From: Candidatus Pantoea bituminis
GTDB lineage: Bacteria; Pseudomonadota; Gammaproteobacteria; Enterobacterales; Enterobacteriaceae
Direction: 5' to 3'
Length of the DNA: 64,000 bases
Assembly (NCBI RefSeq): GCF_018842675.1
Contig: NZ_JAGTWO010000004.1
Span: 3,348,001-3,412,000, forward strand
Numbering within the stretch: position 1 is the stretch's first letter; the number at the start of each line of letters is the position of its first letter. Shown here one piece after another: positions 20,227 to 32,115 of this stretch. The translations under genes and the position numbers were made by a program. Under the pieces are notes generated by a model that was given only the letters and a program-made list of their open reading frames with translations, was not told the DNA's origin and ran no database searches.

Positions 20227-20306
20227 CGCGAAACTCGCACAAATCTGATCGTATGGGATGTTCTTTGCAAATTACTGCGCAGCACCTTCGATCAGATTCT
20301 TCAGAC

Positions 20307-20575
<269 letters not shown>

Positions 20576-20644
20576 AATAAACTCCAGTTAAATGAATGTA
20601 TGGGTGCCGATCTCTAATTCAGCATCCCGCTTTAAAGCCGCACC

Positions 20645-20673
20645 ATTCTACTCTTCGTCCGATAGCAACGCAA
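20645..20673 (-). promoter_or_regulatory. Sigma-70 promoter of rpsO
   Basis: On the minus strand, TTGCGT (20673-20668) and TAGAAT (20650-20645) are separated by exactly 17 bp. The promoter lies between truB and rpsO, giving an mRNA leader of about 60 nt where S15 autoregulation would act. Confidence 0.72.
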
Positions 20674-20701
20674 ATGCCCTCAGACAAAAACAGGGCGTGG
20701 C

Positions 20702-21646
20702 TTAATCTTGATACTCAACTACCAAACGACGTGGCGCCACGCGCCCGTCATCGGCAATTTCAGCCATGCCGATGAATTTGCGCTCATCACCTTCGTAGAC
20801 GCGAACCAATCCCGAGGCAGGTGAATTGCTGGCGTGCACAGGCTGGCCCTGCTTGAAATAGGCTGCGGCAGCCAGTGGCAAATTCACTTCAGGAAAATCA
20901 GATGCCGGGCTGTCCATCGGTAACAACAGAGGATCAAGCTGCTCTTCTAAGGAAAGACCAGCTTCTGTTGCTGCGGTAGCCAGCGCAGTGAGCTGCTCCA
21001 GCGTGACCATTTTCTCAAAGGGATAACGCGCAACCTGTACACGACGCAGCATGATGACATGTGCACCACAGCCAAGCTTTTCACCTAAATCGTCGATAAT
21101 GGTGCGAATATAAGTGCCTTTAGAACAGTGGATTTCCAGCTCAAGCTCATCATCTTGCCAGCGAATAAACTGCAGTTCGTAAACAGTGATGGGACGTGCT
21201 TCACGCTCAATCTCAATGCCTTGACGTGCATATTCATAGAGCGGGCGACCTTGATGCTTCAATGCTGAAAACATTGAAGGTACCTGCAAAGTATCACCGC
21301 GGAAACTCTCTAGCGCGCTATCGAGTTCAGACTGACTAAATTTTACTGGGCGCGTTTGCACTACGCTTCCGTCAGCATCCGACGTGTCTGTTCGCTCACC
21401 AAGACGAGCAATAACACGATAACGCTTATCGGAATCCAACAGGTATTGAGAAAACTTGGTGGCTTCGCCCAAGCAAATCGGCAGCATACCGGTCGCCAGT
21501 GGATCGAGCGCGCCAGTGTGTCCTGCGCGGTTGGCGTTGAAGATACGCTTCACTTTTTGCAAGACATCATTGGAAGAGGCACCTTGCGGCTTGTCCAGTA
21601 GCAGAACGCCATGGACATCGCGGCCGCGACGACGAGGACGACTCAT
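20702..21646 (-). CDS. truB: tRNA pseudouridine-55 synthase
   Basis: Converts U55 of the T-loop of tRNAs to pseudouridine and also acts as a tRNA chaperone. The catalytic Asp48 is in [30 protein letters not shown] starts the fold and the [12 protein letters not shown] motif follows. The C-terminal PUA-like domain includes [15 protein letters not shown]. It has 314 residues. Its start overlaps the rbfA stop by one base (TAATG), part of the rimP-nusA-infB-rbfA-truB operon. Confidence 0.98.
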   Translation of the reverse strand: MSRPRRRGRDVHGVLLLDKPQGASSNDVLQKVKRIFNANRAGHTGALDPLATGMLPICLGEATKFSQYLLDSDKRYRVIARLGERTDTSDADGSVVQTRPVKFSQSELDSALESFRGDTLQVPSMFSALKHQGRPLYEYARQGIEIEREARPITVYELQFIRWQDDELELEIHCSKGTYIRTIIDDLGEKLGCGAHVIMLRRVQVARYPFEKMVTLEQLTALATAATEAGLSLEEQLDPLLLPMDSPASDFPEVNLPLAAAAYFKQGQPVHASNSPASGLVRVYEGDERKFIGMAEIADDGRVAPRRLVVEYQD

Positions 21647-22053
21647 TACGCTTCCTCGTCCTCATCCTTTGCATCTGTACCACGACGTTCAACGTCGCTT
21701 TTCACTACGCTGCTGACGAGATTCGACATGCGCATCCCTTCGATCAACGAGTTGTCGTAGAAGAAAGTCAGTTCAGGCACGATTCGCAGGCGCATGGCTT
21801 TGCCCAGCAGAATACGAATATAGCCAGAGGCTTCTTTTAATGCCTTCAGGCCATTCTTGACCGCTTCTTCATCTTTATCATTGAGGAAGGTAACAAACAC
21901 TTTGGCATAAGCGAGATCGCGGGAGACCTCAACGCCGGAGACAGTAACCATCATGCCCAGACGTGGATCTTTAATTTCGCGTTGCAAAATCATCGCGATC
22001 TCTTTTTGCAGCTCTTGTGACACGCGCTGCGGGCGACCAAATTCTTTCGCCAT
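21646..22053 (-). CDS. rbfA: 30S ribosome-binding factor A
   Basis: Late 30S maturation factor with a KH-like fold, important in cold adaptation. The start is ATG 22053, with GGGAG upstream and [15 protein letters not shown] aligning with E. coli. The [21 protein letters not shown] block is typical, and the acidic C-terminus (DAKDEDEEA) is normal. It has 135 residues. It is located 61 bp after infB and is translationally coupled to truB. Confidence 0.97.
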   Translation of the reverse strand: MAKEFGRPQRVSQELQKEIAMILQREIKDPRLGMMVTVSGVEVSRDLAYAKVFVTFLNDKDEEAVKNGLKALKEASGYIRILLGKAMRLRIVPELTFFYDNSLIEGMRMSNLVSSVVKSDVERRGTDAKDEDEEA

Positions 22054-22114
22054 AATTATTTCTCCCAAATAATTCGGGAGGCCAGCGGCCTCCCAAATTG
22101 CATCACATCGTCTA

Positions 22115-24808
22115 TTACTCGATGGTGCGTTTAACTTCAATCACTTCAAAGACTTCAATCATGTCGCCGGTACGTACGTCATTGTAGTTCTTAACGCCGA
22201 TACCACACTCCATGCCGTTACGTACTTCGTTAACGTCATCTTTAAAGCGACGCAGTGATTCGAGCTCACCCTCGTAAATCACCACGTTGTCACGCAGAAC
22301 GCGAATTGGATTGTGACGTTTAATGTTACCTTCCGTCACCATACAACCTGCGATAGCGCCAAATTTCGGTGATTTGAACACGTCACGTACTTCAGCCAGA
22401 CCAATAATCTGCTGTTTGTACTCAGGTGCCAACATACCGCTCATCGCTGCTTTAACTTCATCGATCAAGCTATAGATGACCGAGTAGTAACGCAGATCTA
22501 CGCTTTCAGCGTCGATGACACGACGTGCTGATGCATCGGCACGTACGTTAAAGCCAAGGATGATTGCGTTAGAAGCTGCAGCCAGCGTTGCGTCGGTTTC
22601 GGTGATACCACCCACGCCAGAGCCAACAATCTTCACCTTCACTTCGTCGGTGGAGAGTTTCAGCAAGGAGTCGGAGATCGCTTCCACTGAACCCTGTACA
22701 TCGGCTTTCAGCACGATGTTCAGCTCGGACACTTCGCCTTCGGTCATGTTGGCGAACATGTTCTCCAACTTCGACTTCTGCTGACGCGCCAGTTTCACTT
22801 CGCGGAATTTACCCTGACGATACAGTGCAACTTCACGCGCTTTCTTCTCGTCACGTACAACAGTCGCTTCGTCGCCTGCTGCTGGCACACCAGAAAGACC
22901 CAGGATCTCAACAGGAATCGAAGGACCAGCTTCCATCACTTCGCGGCCCAGTTCGTCACGCATCGCACGTACACGGCCATATTCGAAGCCACACAGTACG
23001 ATATCGCCTTTGTTCAGCGTACCTTCACGTACCAGCACGGTTGCAACCGGACCACGACCTTTGTCGAGGAACGATTCGATAACCACGCCGCTCGCCATAC
23101 CTTCACGGATAGCGGTTAATTCTAATACTTCTGCCTGCAGCAGAATCGCATTCAACAGATCATCAATGCCGGTACCTGCTTTAGCAGAGACATTAACGAA
23201 CATGTTTTCGCCGCCCCACTCTTCCGGAATGATTCCGTACTGAGTCAGTTCGTTTTTAACGCGATCTGGATCGGCTTCTGGCTTATCAACCTTGTTCACC
23301 GCAACAACAACCGGCACTTTCGCTGCTTTGGCGTGCTGGATTGCTTCGATGGTCTGTGGCATTACGCCATCATCGGCTGCAACAACCAGGATTACGATAT
23401 CCGTAGCCTGAGCACCACGTGCACGCATTGCGGTAAACGCGGCGTGTCCCGGGGTATCAAGGAAGGTCACCATACCGTTGTCAGTTTCGACGTGATAAGC
23501 ACCGATATGCTGAGTAATGCCGCCCGCTTCGCCAGAGGCGATTTTGGTAGAGCGGATGTAATCCAGCAAAGAGGTTTTACCGTGGTCAACGTGGCCCATG
23601 ATGGTCACAACCGGTGCACGAGATTCCTGTGCAGCATCGGTGTCACGATCGTCCATTACCGCTTCTTCCAGCTCGTTCTCACGACGAAGGGTAACTTTAT
23701 GGCCCATTTCTTCAGCAACCAGCTGAGCGGTTTCCTGATCGATAACCTGGTTGATGGTCGCCATAGCGCCCATTCGCATCATCGCTTTGATGACCAGAGA
23801 ACCTTTCACCGCCATTTTGTTAGCCAGTTCAGCTACAGTAATGGTTTCACCGATGACAACATCGCGGTTCACGGCCTGAGCTGGCTTGTTAAAGCCCTGC
23901 TGCAGAGCACTTGGCTTGCGATGTTTACCGCCTTTACCACCACGAATAGCGGCACGCGCTTCTTCACGGTCAGTTTTGGCTTCAGAATGCTTGTTGCCTT
24001 TTTTAGCCGGACGCGTTGCTTTAGCAGTAGTACGCGCACGTGCACGACCCGCTTCAACCTGACGATCATTCTCGTCTTCCGCCTGACGGGCGTGAGTCGA
24101 GGTGGTGACGTGATAGTCGCCTTTATCCTCTTCTTCTGGTTTCTCCCATTCGGCCGATTTCTCTTCGGCCAGACGGCGGGCTTCTTCTGCTACGAGGCGG
24201 GCAGCCTCTTCGAGTTTACGACGTGCTTCTTCTTCAGCTTTACGCTTAAGTTCGGCAGCTTCTGCTTCGCGACGGGCTTTGTCAGATTGCGCAGCCTTGG
24301 TCACGTCATCGGTAGGTTGATTATTCACTTTCTCATTTTCCGCTGCTGCACGTTTGGCCTTGTCAGCGGCTTCGCGCTTGGCTTTTTCTTCGGCTTCACG
24401 TTGCGCTTTCTGTTCAGCATCGCGACGGGCTTTTTCTTCAGCCTCGCGTTGCGCCTGCTCTTCCGCTACACGCTGTGCCTCGGCTTCAGCTTCTGCCTGA
24501 GCTTGCTCAGCATCTGCATCGCCTTTCACGTATGTACGCTTTTTGCGGACTTCAATTTGCACCGACTTACTTTTACCCCCGGTGCCAGGAATATTCAAGG
24601 TGCTACGCGTTTTACGCTGCAACGTCAGCTTGCTTGAACCGGCCTGACCATGCTCACGATTCAAGTGAGACAGTAAGGTTTCTTTCTCGTGCTGGGATAC
24701 GGCGTCGTTTTCAGACTTAGGGATCCCCGCATCAGCAAATTGCTGTACCAGGCGATCGACCGGAGTCTGAATTTCTGCGGCCAGCGATTTTACGGTTACA
24801 TCTGTCAT
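22115..24808 (-). CDS. infB: Translation initiation factor IF-2
   Basis: GTPase that delivers initiator tRNA to the 30S subunit and promotes subunit joining. The N-terminal domain has a long Ala/Glu/Lys/Arg repeat region (about residues 100-230) that is predicted helical. The GTPase motifs are [17 protein letters not shown] and NKVDKPEA. Domains II-IV run to the C-terminal [10 protein letters not shown]. The length is 897 residues, close to E. coli (890), the difference lying in the repeat region. Internal starts for shorter isoforms are known in E. coli and were not resolved here. Confidence 0.98.
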   Translation of the reverse strand: MTDVTVKSLAAEIQTPVDRLVQQFADAGIPKSENDAVSQHEKETLLSHLNREHGQAGSSKLTLQRKTRSTLNIPGTGGKSKSVQIEVRKKRTYVKGDADAEQAQAEAEAEAQRVAEEQAQREAEEKARRDAEQKAQREAEEKAKREAADKAKRAAAENEKVNNQPTDDVTKAAQSDKARREAEAAELKRKAEEEARRKLEEAARLVAEEARRLAEEKSAEWEKPEEEDKGDYHVTTSTHARQAEDENDRQVEAGRARARTTAKATRPAKKGNKHSEAKTDREEARAAIRGGKGGKHRKPSALQQGFNKPAQAVNRDVVIGETITVAELANKMAVKGSLVIKAMMRMGAMATINQVIDQETAQLVAEEMGHKVTLRRENELEEAVMDDRDTDAAQESRAPVVTIMGHVDHGKTSLLDYIRSTKIASGEAGGITQHIGAYHVETDNGMVTFLDTPGHAAFTAMRARGAQATDIVILVVAADDGVMPQTIEAIQHAKAAKVPVVVAVNKVDKPEADPDRVKNELTQYGIIPEEWGGENMFVNVSAKAGTGIDDLLNAILLQAEVLELTAIREGMASGVVIESFLDKGRGPVATVLVREGTLNKGDIVLCGFEYGRVRAMRDELGREVMEAGPSIPVEILGLSGVPAAGDEATVVRDEKKAREVALYRQGKFREVKLARQQKSKLENMFANMTEGEVSELNIVLKADVQGSVEAISDSLLKLSTDEVKVKIVGSGVGGITETDATLAAASNAIILGFNVRADASARRVIDAESVDLRYYSVIYSLIDEVKAAMSGMLAPEYKQQIIGLAEVRDVFKSPKFGAIAGCMVTEGNIKRHNPIRVLRDNVVIYEGELESLRRFKDDVNEVRNGMECGIGVKNYNDVRTGDMIEVFEVIEVKRTIE

Positions 24809-24825
24809 GCTGTTCCTTCCTGTTA

Positions 24826-26312
24826 TTACGCGTCATCGCCGAACCAGCAGATATTTCGTGCGGCCATAATTAGCGAGCCTGCTTGCTCATCAGTCATGCC
24901 TTCAATATCCGTCAGATCGTCAACACCTTGCTCAGCGAGATCTTCCAGCGTGCAAACGCCTTTTGCTGCCAGGCGATAAGCCAGCGCACGATCCAAGCCC
25001 TCAAGATTCAGAAGATCCTCAGCGGGCTCCTGATTACCAAGGCTCTCTTCTTTCGCTAATGCCAGGGTGGTTAACGCATTTTTTGCTCGTTCACGCAGGG
25101 CTTCAATGGTCTCTTCGTCGAGGCCGTCAATTTCCAACAGCTCGTCGATAGGCACATAAGCCAATTCTTCCAGCGAAGAGAATCCTTCTTCCACCAGAAT
25201 GGTAGCGAATTCTTCATCAACGTCGAGATGTTTGGTGAACATATCGATAGCTGCATGTGCTTCAGCCTGATGCTTAGCTTGCAGATCATCGACGGTCATC
25301 ACGTTCAGTTCCCAACCACTTAATTGGGAAGCCAGACGCACGTTTTGGCCGTTACGGCCGATCGCCTGAGCCAGATTTCCAGCTTCTACAGCGATATCCA
25401 TGGTGTGATTATCTTCATCAACCACGATTGATGCCACATCAGCCGGAGCCATGGCATTAATAACAAACTGTGCCGGATTGTCATCCCACAGCACGATATC
25501 GATACGCTCGCCACCCAGTTCGCTGGATACAGCCTGAACACGCGCACCGCGCATACCCACACAAGCACCTACCGGATCGATACGTTTGTCATTGGTTTTT
25601 ACAGCAATTTTGGCACGCGAGCCCGGATCACGAGCGGCGGCTTTAATTTCAATCACTTCTTCGCCAATTTCTGGCACTTCGATGCGGAACAGTTCGATCA
25701 ACATTTCCGGTTTGGAACGCGTCACAAACAGCTGCGCGCCACGCGCTTCAGGTCGTACTGAATAGAGTACGCCACGAATGCGGTCGCCTGGGCGGAAGTT
25801 TTCACGCGGCAGCATATCTTCACGCAGAATCACCGCTTCGGCATTGCTGCCTAAGTCTAACGAAATATTGTCGCGGTTAACTTTTTTACCACGCCAGTAA
25901 TGATTTCGCCTTCCTGCTCGCGGAATTGATCAACCACCATCGCACGCTCAGCTTCACGTACTTTTTGTACGATAACCTGCTTCGCGGTTTGAGTAGTAAT
26001 GCGGTCAAAAGTAACCGATTCAATCTGATCTTCAACATATTCGCCCAGATTGAATGCTTCGTCTTCGAAGCGGGCCGCATCCAGTGTGATCTCGCGCGTT
26101 GGCTGTGTAACCTCGTTTACGATCTCCCAACGGCGGAAAGTATCGAAATCGCCACTTCTGCGATCAATGCTTACGCGCACCTCAATTTCTTGCTCGTACT
26201 TTTTCTTGGTCGCAGTAGCCAGCGCGCTCTCCAGCGCTTCGAAGATTTTCTCACGCGGCAGGGCTTTTTCGTTAGAAACGGCTTCTACAACAGCTAAGAT
26301 CTCTTTATTCAT
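24826..26312 (-). CDS. nusA: Transcription termination/antitermination factor NusA (one frameshift)
   Basis: RNA polymerase-binding factor that controls pausing, termination and antitermination. Domains in order: N-terminal RNAP-binding domain ([20 protein letters not shown]), S1, KH1 and KH2 ([33 protein letters not shown]), then two acidic repeats ending [11 protein letters not shown]. The T-run 25882-25887 has six bases; seven (A on the coding strand) restores [16 protein letters not shown]. Corrected length is 495 residues, as in E. coli. The start ATG 26312 is 11 bp after the rimP stop. Confidence 0.96.
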
Positions 26313-26323
26313 CCTGGTTAGCC

Positions 26324-26794
26324 TCAATCCGGACTTTTAAAAGTGGGGACCAGGTTCGCTTTCTGAATATTACTCAGCGCGAACACTTCATCTTTACCCT
26401 CAACGTTTACCGTGATCATCTCGCCTTCTACAGACTTGATGATTCCCTGCCATTTACGGCGGTTTTGAACGGCCATACGCAGCACCAGAGTCACTTCATC
26501 ACCTGCATAGCGCTCATAATGTTCAGCGGTAAACAGCGGACGATCGAGTCCCGGTGAGGACACCTCAAGGTTGTAAGGCACGGTAATGGGATCTTCAACA
26601 TCCATTACTGCGCTCACCTGGTGGCTGACATCCGCGCAATCATCGACATTGATGCCATCTTCACTATCAATATAGATGCGCAGGATTGATGTGCGACTCC
26701 GAACGAATTCAATTCCCACCAGTTCGTAGCCCAGTGCTTCTACCGGAGCCGATATCAAATCTGTCAATTTTTGCTCTAATGTGGACAAGCCCAC
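26324..26794 (-). CDS. rimP: Ribosome maturation factor RimP
   Basis: 30S assembly factor that supports S12 and S5 incorporation. [50 protein letters not shown] and [13 protein letters not shown] are hallmarks. The start is either GTG 26794 (MGLSTLEQ) or TTG 26788, which aligns with the 150-residue E. coli form; neither is ATG. It is the first protein gene of the nusA-infB operon downstream of tRNA-fMet. Confidence 0.95.
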   Translation of the reverse strand: MGLSTLEQKLTDLISAPVEALGYELVGIEFVRSRTSILRIYIDSEDGINVDDCADVSHQVSAVMDVEDPITVPYNLEVSSPGLDRPLFTAEHYERYAGDEVTLVLRMAVQNRRKWQGIIKSVEGEMITVNVEGKDEVFALSNIQKANLVPTFKSPD

Positions 26795-26846
26795 CCCAAG
26801 ACATAAAAAAAGGGCCTAAAGCCCAGTATTACGATTCGCTAATAAC

Positions 26847-26876
26847 AAAAAACCCCGAAAATTCGGGGCTTTTTAT
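26847..26876 (-). terminator. Terminator between tRNA-fMet and rimP
   Basis: CCCCGAA (26853-26859), AA, TTCGGGG (26862-26868), with T6 on the minus strand (26847-26852) and TTTT on the plus strand. In E. coli the equivalent site after metY is partly read through so that metY and nusA-infB share transcripts. The same is inferred here, since no strong separate rimP promoter was seen. Confidence 0.85.
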
Positions 26877-26994
26877 CACTGGACCCTGTATGCCGCGAAG
26901 CGCTCGGACCCAATCCAAAAGAATTTTTTAAAATTCGCTGCGAATGCGCCCGTGGATGCATACAGTATATTTGAAAAAGAACTCTAAGGGAAAG

Positions 26995-27071
<77 letters not shown>

Positions 27072-27087
27072 TCCGAAAACGTGGCGA

Positions 27088-27116
27088 ATATTACGCCGAA
27101 CATGCATTAAATGCAA
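27088..27116 (-). promoter_or_regulatory. Sigma-70 promoter of metY
   Basis: On the minus strand, TTGCAT (27116-27111) and TAATAT (27093-27088) are separated by 17 bp, ending about 16 bp before the tRNA. The discriminator is GC-rich enough (CGCC) for stringent control, which is an inference. Confidence 0.75.
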
Positions 27117-27130
27117 GTAATACTAAGATT

Positions 27131-27217
27131 TGGTACCGAGGACGGGACTTGAACCCGTAAGCCCAATCGGGCACTACCACCTCAAGGTAGCGTGTCTACC
27201 AATTCCACCACCTCGGC
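27131..27217 (-). tRNA. leuU: tRNA-Leu (anticodon GAG)
   Basis: An 87-nt class II tRNA with a long variable arm and encoded CCA. The anticodon loop CTTGAGG gives GAG. It lies just downstream of secG on the same strand, as leuU does in E. coli, and is probably co-transcribed. Only 59 bp separate it from tRNA-fMet; in E. coli argG and yhbX occupy that gap. Confidence 0.97.
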
Positions 27218-27266
27218 ACTTTTCAGACCGCAACGTGAATCAGTTGCGTCGCAAGCGTTGACGAAT

Positions 27267-27602
27267 TTACTTAGGAATATCGTTACCCGGCGTTGCCGGT
27301 TGCGCTGGCTGTTCAGTCTGCTGAGACTGCGCTGGCGCAGAAAGATTTTCCCACTCGCTTCCTTTCGAAGTTTTATTGCTGTTCAAATTACCCAGAACCA
27401 AGCTGATGATGAAGAACAATGCCGCTAAGATGCCAGTCATACGAGTCATGAAGTTTCCTGACCCATTTGAACCAAACAACGTACCGGATGCGCCTGCACC
27501 GAATGAGGCTCCCATATCAGCGCCTTTGCCTTGCTGCAGCATGATCATACCCACGAGGGCGATAGCTACAATAAGGAAAACAACTAAAAGAGCTTCGTAC
27601 AT
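27267..27602 (-). CDS. secG: Protein translocase subunit SecG
   Basis: Small inner-membrane subunit of the SecYEG channel. Two transmembrane helices (about residues 2-22 and 53-72) flank a Gly-rich cytoplasmic loop (LQQGKGADMGASFGAGASG). The hydrophilic C-terminal tail is rich in Gln and Pro. ATG 27602 aligns with the E. coli start; 111 residues. Confidence 0.97.
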   Translation of the reverse strand: MYEALLVVFLIVAIALVGMIMLQQGKGADMGASFGAGASGTLFGSNGSGNFMTRMTGILAALFFIISLVLGNLNSNKTSKGSEWENLSAPAQSQQTEQPAQPATPGNDIPK

Positions 27603-27782
27603 ATTCAACCTGTTCCTTGCACGGTAATCGTACAGTTAAAGCTTCAACCAGTATTGATGGGATATCTCGTCATCACCCATCAGAAGCGGGTGTGAATACT
27701 AACCAAAGGCGCATACCTCTGCAAGTGCAATTTGCAACAGACACGCTGATTGCAGAAAAAAGCGCCATCCCGGTGATTTTAC

Positions 27783-27810
27783 AGGCGGTTCGGCCTATTG
27801 CCGACCGCCT
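27783..27810 (-). terminator. Hairpin between glmM and secG
   Basis: AGGCGGT (27783-27789) pairs with ACCGCCT (27804-27810), and CGGC with GCCG inside, with one bulged T and loop CTATT. It lies 9 bp after the glmM stop. No T-run follows on the minus strand, so it could be an mRNA-stabilising or weak terminator structure. Confidence 0.5.
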
Positions 27811-27819
27811 TTAAACAGC

Positions 27820-29153
27820 TTAAACAGCCTTCACTTGATCGGCGATACGATTGGCTAATTCAATTACCTGTGCCTCGTTTTCACCTTCAACCATGACGCG
27901 AATCAGAGGTTCAGTTCCTGATTTACGGAGCAATACGCGACCACGTCCAGCCAGGGCTTTTTCCACTTCTACGGTTACCGCTTTCACTGCTTCGCTTTCC
28001 AGCGGATCGTGTTCACCCGTAAAGCGTACATTGACTAATACCTGAGGCAGCATTTTCATACCGCTGCACAAATCGTGCAGGCTCATATGGTTACGCACCA
28101 TTGCAGTGAGTACTTGCAAACTTGCTACGATGCCATCACCCGTCGTGGTTTTATCCAGCAAAATGACATGACCAGAGTTCTCTGCTCCTAAGCGCCAGCC
28201 TTTTTCCTGCATTTTTTCCAGCACATAGCGGTCACCGACTTTAGCCCGAACAAAAGGAATGCCTAACTGCTTAAGCGCCAACTCTAAGCCCATATTACTC
28301 ATCAGCGTGCCGACTACACCGCCGCGCAATTGGCCTTGACGCAAGCCTTCACGCGCGATGATGTAGAGAATCTGGTCGCCATCCACTTTTTCGCCAAGAT
28401 GATCAACCATCATGATGCGATCGCCGTCGCCGTCATAGGCTAAGCCGATGTCCGCTTTTTCGGCGAGTACACGCTGCTGAAGCATTTTCAGATCGGTCGC
28501 GCCGCACTCTTTGTTGATGTTCATCCCATCCGGCTGGGTGGCAATAGCAATAACCGTCGCACCCAATTCGCGCAATACGTTAGGAGCAATGTGATACGTC
28601 GCGCCATTCGCGCAATCCACCACAATTTTCAGTCCGTTGAGATTGAGTTCGCTTGGAAAGGTGCCTTTGCAAAATTCAATGTAACGTCCGGCAGCATCGA
28701 CAATACGGCTAGCGCGCCCTAATGCAGCTGACTCGACACAAGTAATCGGCTTTTCCATTTCTAATTCAATGGCTTCCTCTACTTCGTCAGGCAATTTAGT
28801 GCCCTCAGATGAGAAAAATTTAATGCCATTATCGTCAAAAGGATTATGCGACGCGGAGATCACAATGCCAGCTTCGGCACGAAAAGTGCGAGTCAGATAA
28901 GCGATGGCGGGCGTAGGCATTGGCCCTGTAAAGGCTGCGGATAATCCTGCCGCGGCTAAACCCGCTTCTAATGCTGATTCCAGCATGTAACCAGAAATAC
29001 GCGTATCTTTGCCGATAATAATTTTTTTGAGCCGTGTCGCGCCAGCACTTTACCGGCCGCCCAGCCCAATTTCAGTACAAAATCAGGTGTAATAGGTGCT
29101 TCACCCACTTTGCCGCGAATGCCATCTGTACCGAAATATTTACGATTACTCAT
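27820..29153 (-). CDS. glmM: Phosphoglucosamine mutase (one frameshift)
   Basis: Converts glucosamine-6-P to glucosamine-1-P for UDP-GlcNAc, and thus peptidoglycan and LPS synthesis; essential in E. coli. The phosphoserine is in VISASHNPF (about residue 102), the metal loop is YDGDGDR and the substrate loop is GAENSGHVI. The T-run 29022-29028 has seven bases; eight (A on the coding strand) restores [20 protein letters not shown]. Corrected length is 444 residues. The start is 6 bp from the folP stop, so the two are an operon. Confidence 0.96.
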
Positions 29154-29159
29154 GCCTAA

Positions 29160-29993
29160 TTATCCTTTTGCTCTACGCGTTGCTTCAACTACGCGCATCG
29201 CTTCGACAGTTTCTTTGACGTCATGTACGCGAATGATTTGTGCGCCTTGCATAGCAGCAATGACCGCACAGGCGAGGCTACCCGTTAAACGTTGGCCAGG
29301 ACCGACATTTAATAATTGGCCAATCATCGATTTACGCGACATACCCACCAATAGCGGTAAACCAAAATGGTGATAATCGCTAAGGTGAGCCAGCAGCTCA
29401 TAGTTGTGGCTCAGATTTTTACCGAAACCAAAGCCTGGGTCGAGTATCAGATTCTCTTTTTTAATCCCTGCGGCTTCACAGCGTGCGATCTGATTAACGA
29501 AGTAAGCGTCTACTTCGCTTAAAATGTTTTCATATTCTGGTGCCTGCTGCATAGTACGCGGCTCGCCCTGCATGTGCATCAGACACACAGGTAGTCCCGT
29601 TTCAGCCGCCGCTTCAAGTGCACCCGGTTCAGATAATGAACGAATGTCATTGATGATGTGAACCCCTACACGTGCAGATTCACGAATAACTTCAGGTTTT
29701 GAGGTATCGACTGAAATCCAAACTTCAAAACGCTGGGCAATCGCTTCAACAACCGGAATAACACGCTCCAGCTCTTCTTCAACACTGACTTCATCTGCGC
29801 CGGGACGTGTCGATTCTCCACCAACATCAATAATGGTGGCACCTGCATTGACCATTTCGTTGGTATGCGTGAGCGCATCAACCAAGACGTTATGTTTACC
29901 GCCATCTGAAAAGGAATCCGGCGTGACATTTAAAATACCCATCACATGGGGAAAAGATAAATCGAGATGGGAATCACGAGCGAACAACTTCAT
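29160..29993 (-). CDS. folP: Dihydropteroate synthase
   Basis: Condenses p-aminobenzoate with the pterin pyrophosphate in folate synthesis; target of sulfonamides. Motifs: MGILNVTPDSFSDGG, DVGGESTRPGA, DTSKPEVI, LDPGFGFGKN and LLVGMSRKSMIGQLL. The start is ATG 29993 (MKLFARDSHLDL), aligned with E. coli; an in-frame upstream codon is less likely. 277 residues, with a C-terminus slightly shorter than in E. coli. It sits between ftsH and glmM. Confidence 0.97.
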   Translation of the reverse strand: MKLFARDSHLDLSFPHVMGILNVTPDSFSDGGKHNVLVDALTHTNEMVNAGATIIDVGGESTRPGADEVSVEEELERVIPVVEAIAQRFEVWISVDTSKPEVIRESARVGVHIINDIRSLSEPGALEAAAETGLPVCLMHMQGEPRTMQQAPEYENILSEVDAYFVNQIARCEAAGIKKENLILDPGFGFGKNLSHNYELLAHLSDYHHFGLPLLVGMSRKSMIGQLLNVGPGQRLTGSLACAVIAAMQGAQIIRVHDVKETVEAMRVVEATRRAKG

Positions 29994-30028
29994 GGCGAAA
30001 AACTCCTTGAGTAACAATTTCAGGATAT

Positions 30029-30055
30029 AAAAAACCCCGGACCAGCCGGGGTTTT
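30029..30055 (-). terminator. Terminator after ftsH
   Basis: CCCCGG (30035-30040), loop ACCAG, CCGGGG (30046-30051), with T6 on the minus strand (30029-30034). It lies 23 bp after the ftsH stop and before folP, so folP-glmM likely depends on read-through or an internal promoter. Confidence 0.85.
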
Positions 30056-30073
30056 ATTTGACGACGTTACAGC

Positions 30074-32002
30074 TTATTTGTCGAGCTGCTCTGACATAGT
30101 ATTGCCAGGATTTGGCGTACGCGGTTCATCAACCGGACGTGGCGCCTTTGGCGTACCGTTGCTGTCAGAATTGCTGCTGCCTGGATCTTCCCAGCCCGCT
30201 GGTGGACGCACTTCGCGGCGTGCCATCAGGTCGTCGATCTGTGGTGCATCAATGGTTTCATACTTCATCAGCGCGTCTTTCATCGCATGAAGGATGTCCA
30301 TGTTTTCACCCAGAATGCGGCGAGCACGTTGGTAGTTGCTGTCAATCAGGTGCTTAACTTCCTGATCAATGATGCGCGCGGTTTCATCAGACATGTGTTT
30401 CGCTTTAGCAACTGAACGCCCAAGGAACACTTCACCCTCTTCTTCCGCATACAGCAATGGACCGAGTTTCTCCGAGAAGCCCCACTGTGTAACCATGTTG
30501 CGTGCCAGATTTGTCGCGACTTTGATGTCATTCGACGCACCGGTAGAAACACGTTCAGCACCGTAGATAATCTCTTCAGCCAAACGACCGCCGTATAGCG
30601 TAGAGATCTGACTTTCCAGTTTCTGACGGCTGGCGCTGATTGCATCGCCTTCCGGTAAGAAGAAGGTCACACCCAACGCGCGGCCACGTGGAATAATTGT
30701 TACTTTGTGAACCGGATCGTGTTCTGGAACCAGACGACCAATAATTGCATGGCCTGCTTCATGATATGCGGTTGATTCTTTCTGCGATTCCGTCATCACC
30801 ATAGAGCGGCGTTCCGCACCCATCATGATTTTGTCTTTCGCTTTTTCGAACTCAACCATCGACACAACACGTTTGTTAGAGCGAGCAGCAAACAGCGCAG
30901 CTTCATTCACAAGGTTAGCAAGATCCGCACCGGAGAAGCCTGGCGTACCACGAGCAATGATTGCAGCATCAATATCGGTCGCTAATGGAACGCGACGCAT
31001 ATGTACTTTCAGAATCTGCTCACGTCCACGTACGTCTGGCAAACCAACCACAACCTGACGGTCGAAGCGACCCGGACGCAGCAGCGCTGGGTCAAGCACA
31101 TCAGGACGGTTAGTTGCTGCGATAACGATAATGCCTTCATTACCTTCGAAACCATCCATCTCAACCAACATCTGGTTAAGCGTCTGCTCACGCTCATCGT
31201 GACCGCCGCCTAAACCGGCACCACGTTGACGACCTACAGCATCGATCTCATCGATAAAGATGATGCAAGGTGCAGCTTTCTTCGCTTGCTCAAACATGTC
31301 GCGCACACGAGATGCACCCACACCTACGAACATTTCTACGAAGTCAGAACCTGAGATAGTAAAGAAAGGTACTTTAGCTTCACCGGCAATCGCTTTTGCC
31401 AACAACGTTTTACCTGTACCTGGCGGGCCAACCATCAAAACGCCTTTCGGAATTTTACCACCCAGTTTTTGGAAGCGGCTTGGTTCGCGCAGGTATTCCA
31501 CCAGTTCAGCAACTTCTTCCTTCGCTTCATCACAACCAGCGACGTCAGAGAACGTGGTTTTGATCTGATCTTCTGTCAACATGCGGGCTTTGCTTTTGCC
31601 AAAGGACATCGCGCCTTTGCCACCGCCGCCCTGCATCTGCCGCATAAAGAAGATCCACACGCCAATCAGTAGCAGCATCGGGAACCACGAAATGAAGATT
31701 GAAGCCAACAGGCTCGGTTCTTCCGGCGGTTCGCCAACCACTTTGACGTTTTTGGTCAAGAGGTTATCGAGCAACTTGGGGTCATTGACAGGAATGTAAG
31801 TGGTGTATTTATTGCTGTCTTTTTTAACTACGTTAATTTCACGCCCGTTAATACGTGCCTCGCGGACCTGATCCTGGTTCACTTCCGACAGGAAGGTTGA
31901 ATAATCAACCCTTCGGCCATTCGACTCGCTGGGCCCAAAGCTCTGGAATACAGACATCAGCACGACCGCGATGACTAACCAGAGAATCAGGTTTTTCGCC
32001 AT
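30074..32002 (-). CDS. ftsH: ATP-dependent zinc metalloprotease FtsH
   Basis: Membrane-anchored AAA+ protease that degrades LpxC, sigma-32 and misassembled membrane proteins. Two N-terminal transmembrane helices (about residues 5-22 and 95-115) flank a periplasmic domain. AAA motifs: [13 protein letters not shown] near 195, IIFIDEID, the [22 protein letters not shown] region. The zinc site is HEAGH near 414. The C-terminal tail ends [12 protein letters not shown] 32002 aligns with E. coli; an in-frame TTG lies three codons upstream. Essential in E. coli. Directly downstream of rlmE. Confidence 0.98.
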   Translation of the reverse strand: MAKNLILWLVIAVVLMSVFQSFGPSESNGRRVDYSTFLSEVNQDQVREARINGREINVVKKDSNKYTTYIPVNDPKLLDNLLTKNVKVVGEPPEEPSLLASIFISWFPMLLLIGVWIFFMRQMQGGGGKGAMSFGKSKARMLTEDQIKTTFSDVAGCDEAKEEVAELVEYLREPSRFQKLGGKIPKGVLMVGPPGTGKTLLAKAIAGEAKVPFFTISGSDFVEMFVGVGASRVRDMFEQAKKAAPCIIFIDEIDAVGRQRGAGLGGGHDEREQTLNQMLVEMDGFEGNEGIIVIAATNRPDVLDPALLRPGRFDRQVVVGLPDVRGREQILKVHMRRVPLATDIDAAIIARGTPGFSGADLANLVNEAALFAARSNKRVVSMVEFEKAKDKIMMGAERRSMVMTESQKESTAYHEAGHAIIGRLVPEHDPVHKVTIIPRGRALGVTFFLPEGDAISASRQKLESQISTLYGGRLAEEIIYGAERVSTGASNDIKVATNLARNMVTQWGFSEKLGPLLYAEEEGEVFLGRSVAKAKHMSDETARIIDQEVKHLIDSNYQRARRILGENMDILHAMKDALMKYETIDAPQIDDLMARREVRPPAGWEDPGSSNSDSNGTPKAPRPVDEPRTPNPGNTMSEQLDK

Positions 32003-32115
32003 GTCACTCAAGGGATTAACCTCATATTACAACGGTGTTAACAGATAGCGTAGGGTACTATATATCCTTCATACATGGAATCGCAGCGATCTAGCCTACT
32101 TCTCCAGCAATTTGG

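Noticed and set aside
20676..20698. GCCCT/AGGGC hairpin between truB and the rpsO promoter as a terminator
   Set aside because: The stem is short with a long A-rich loop and no T-tract; truB transcripts may simply read into rpsO.
23333..24637. A 434-codon open frame on the plus strand opposite infB
   Set aside because: It is antisense to the repeat-rich, codon-biased N-terminus and GTPase part of IF-2. The translation is rich in Phe, Ser and Cys with no recognisable domain.
26950..26971. LexA-like site (minus strand CTGT-N8-ACGG) near tRNA-fMet
   Set aside because: The second half is imperfect, it lies downstream of the tRNA rather than in a promoter, and no SOS gene is nearby.
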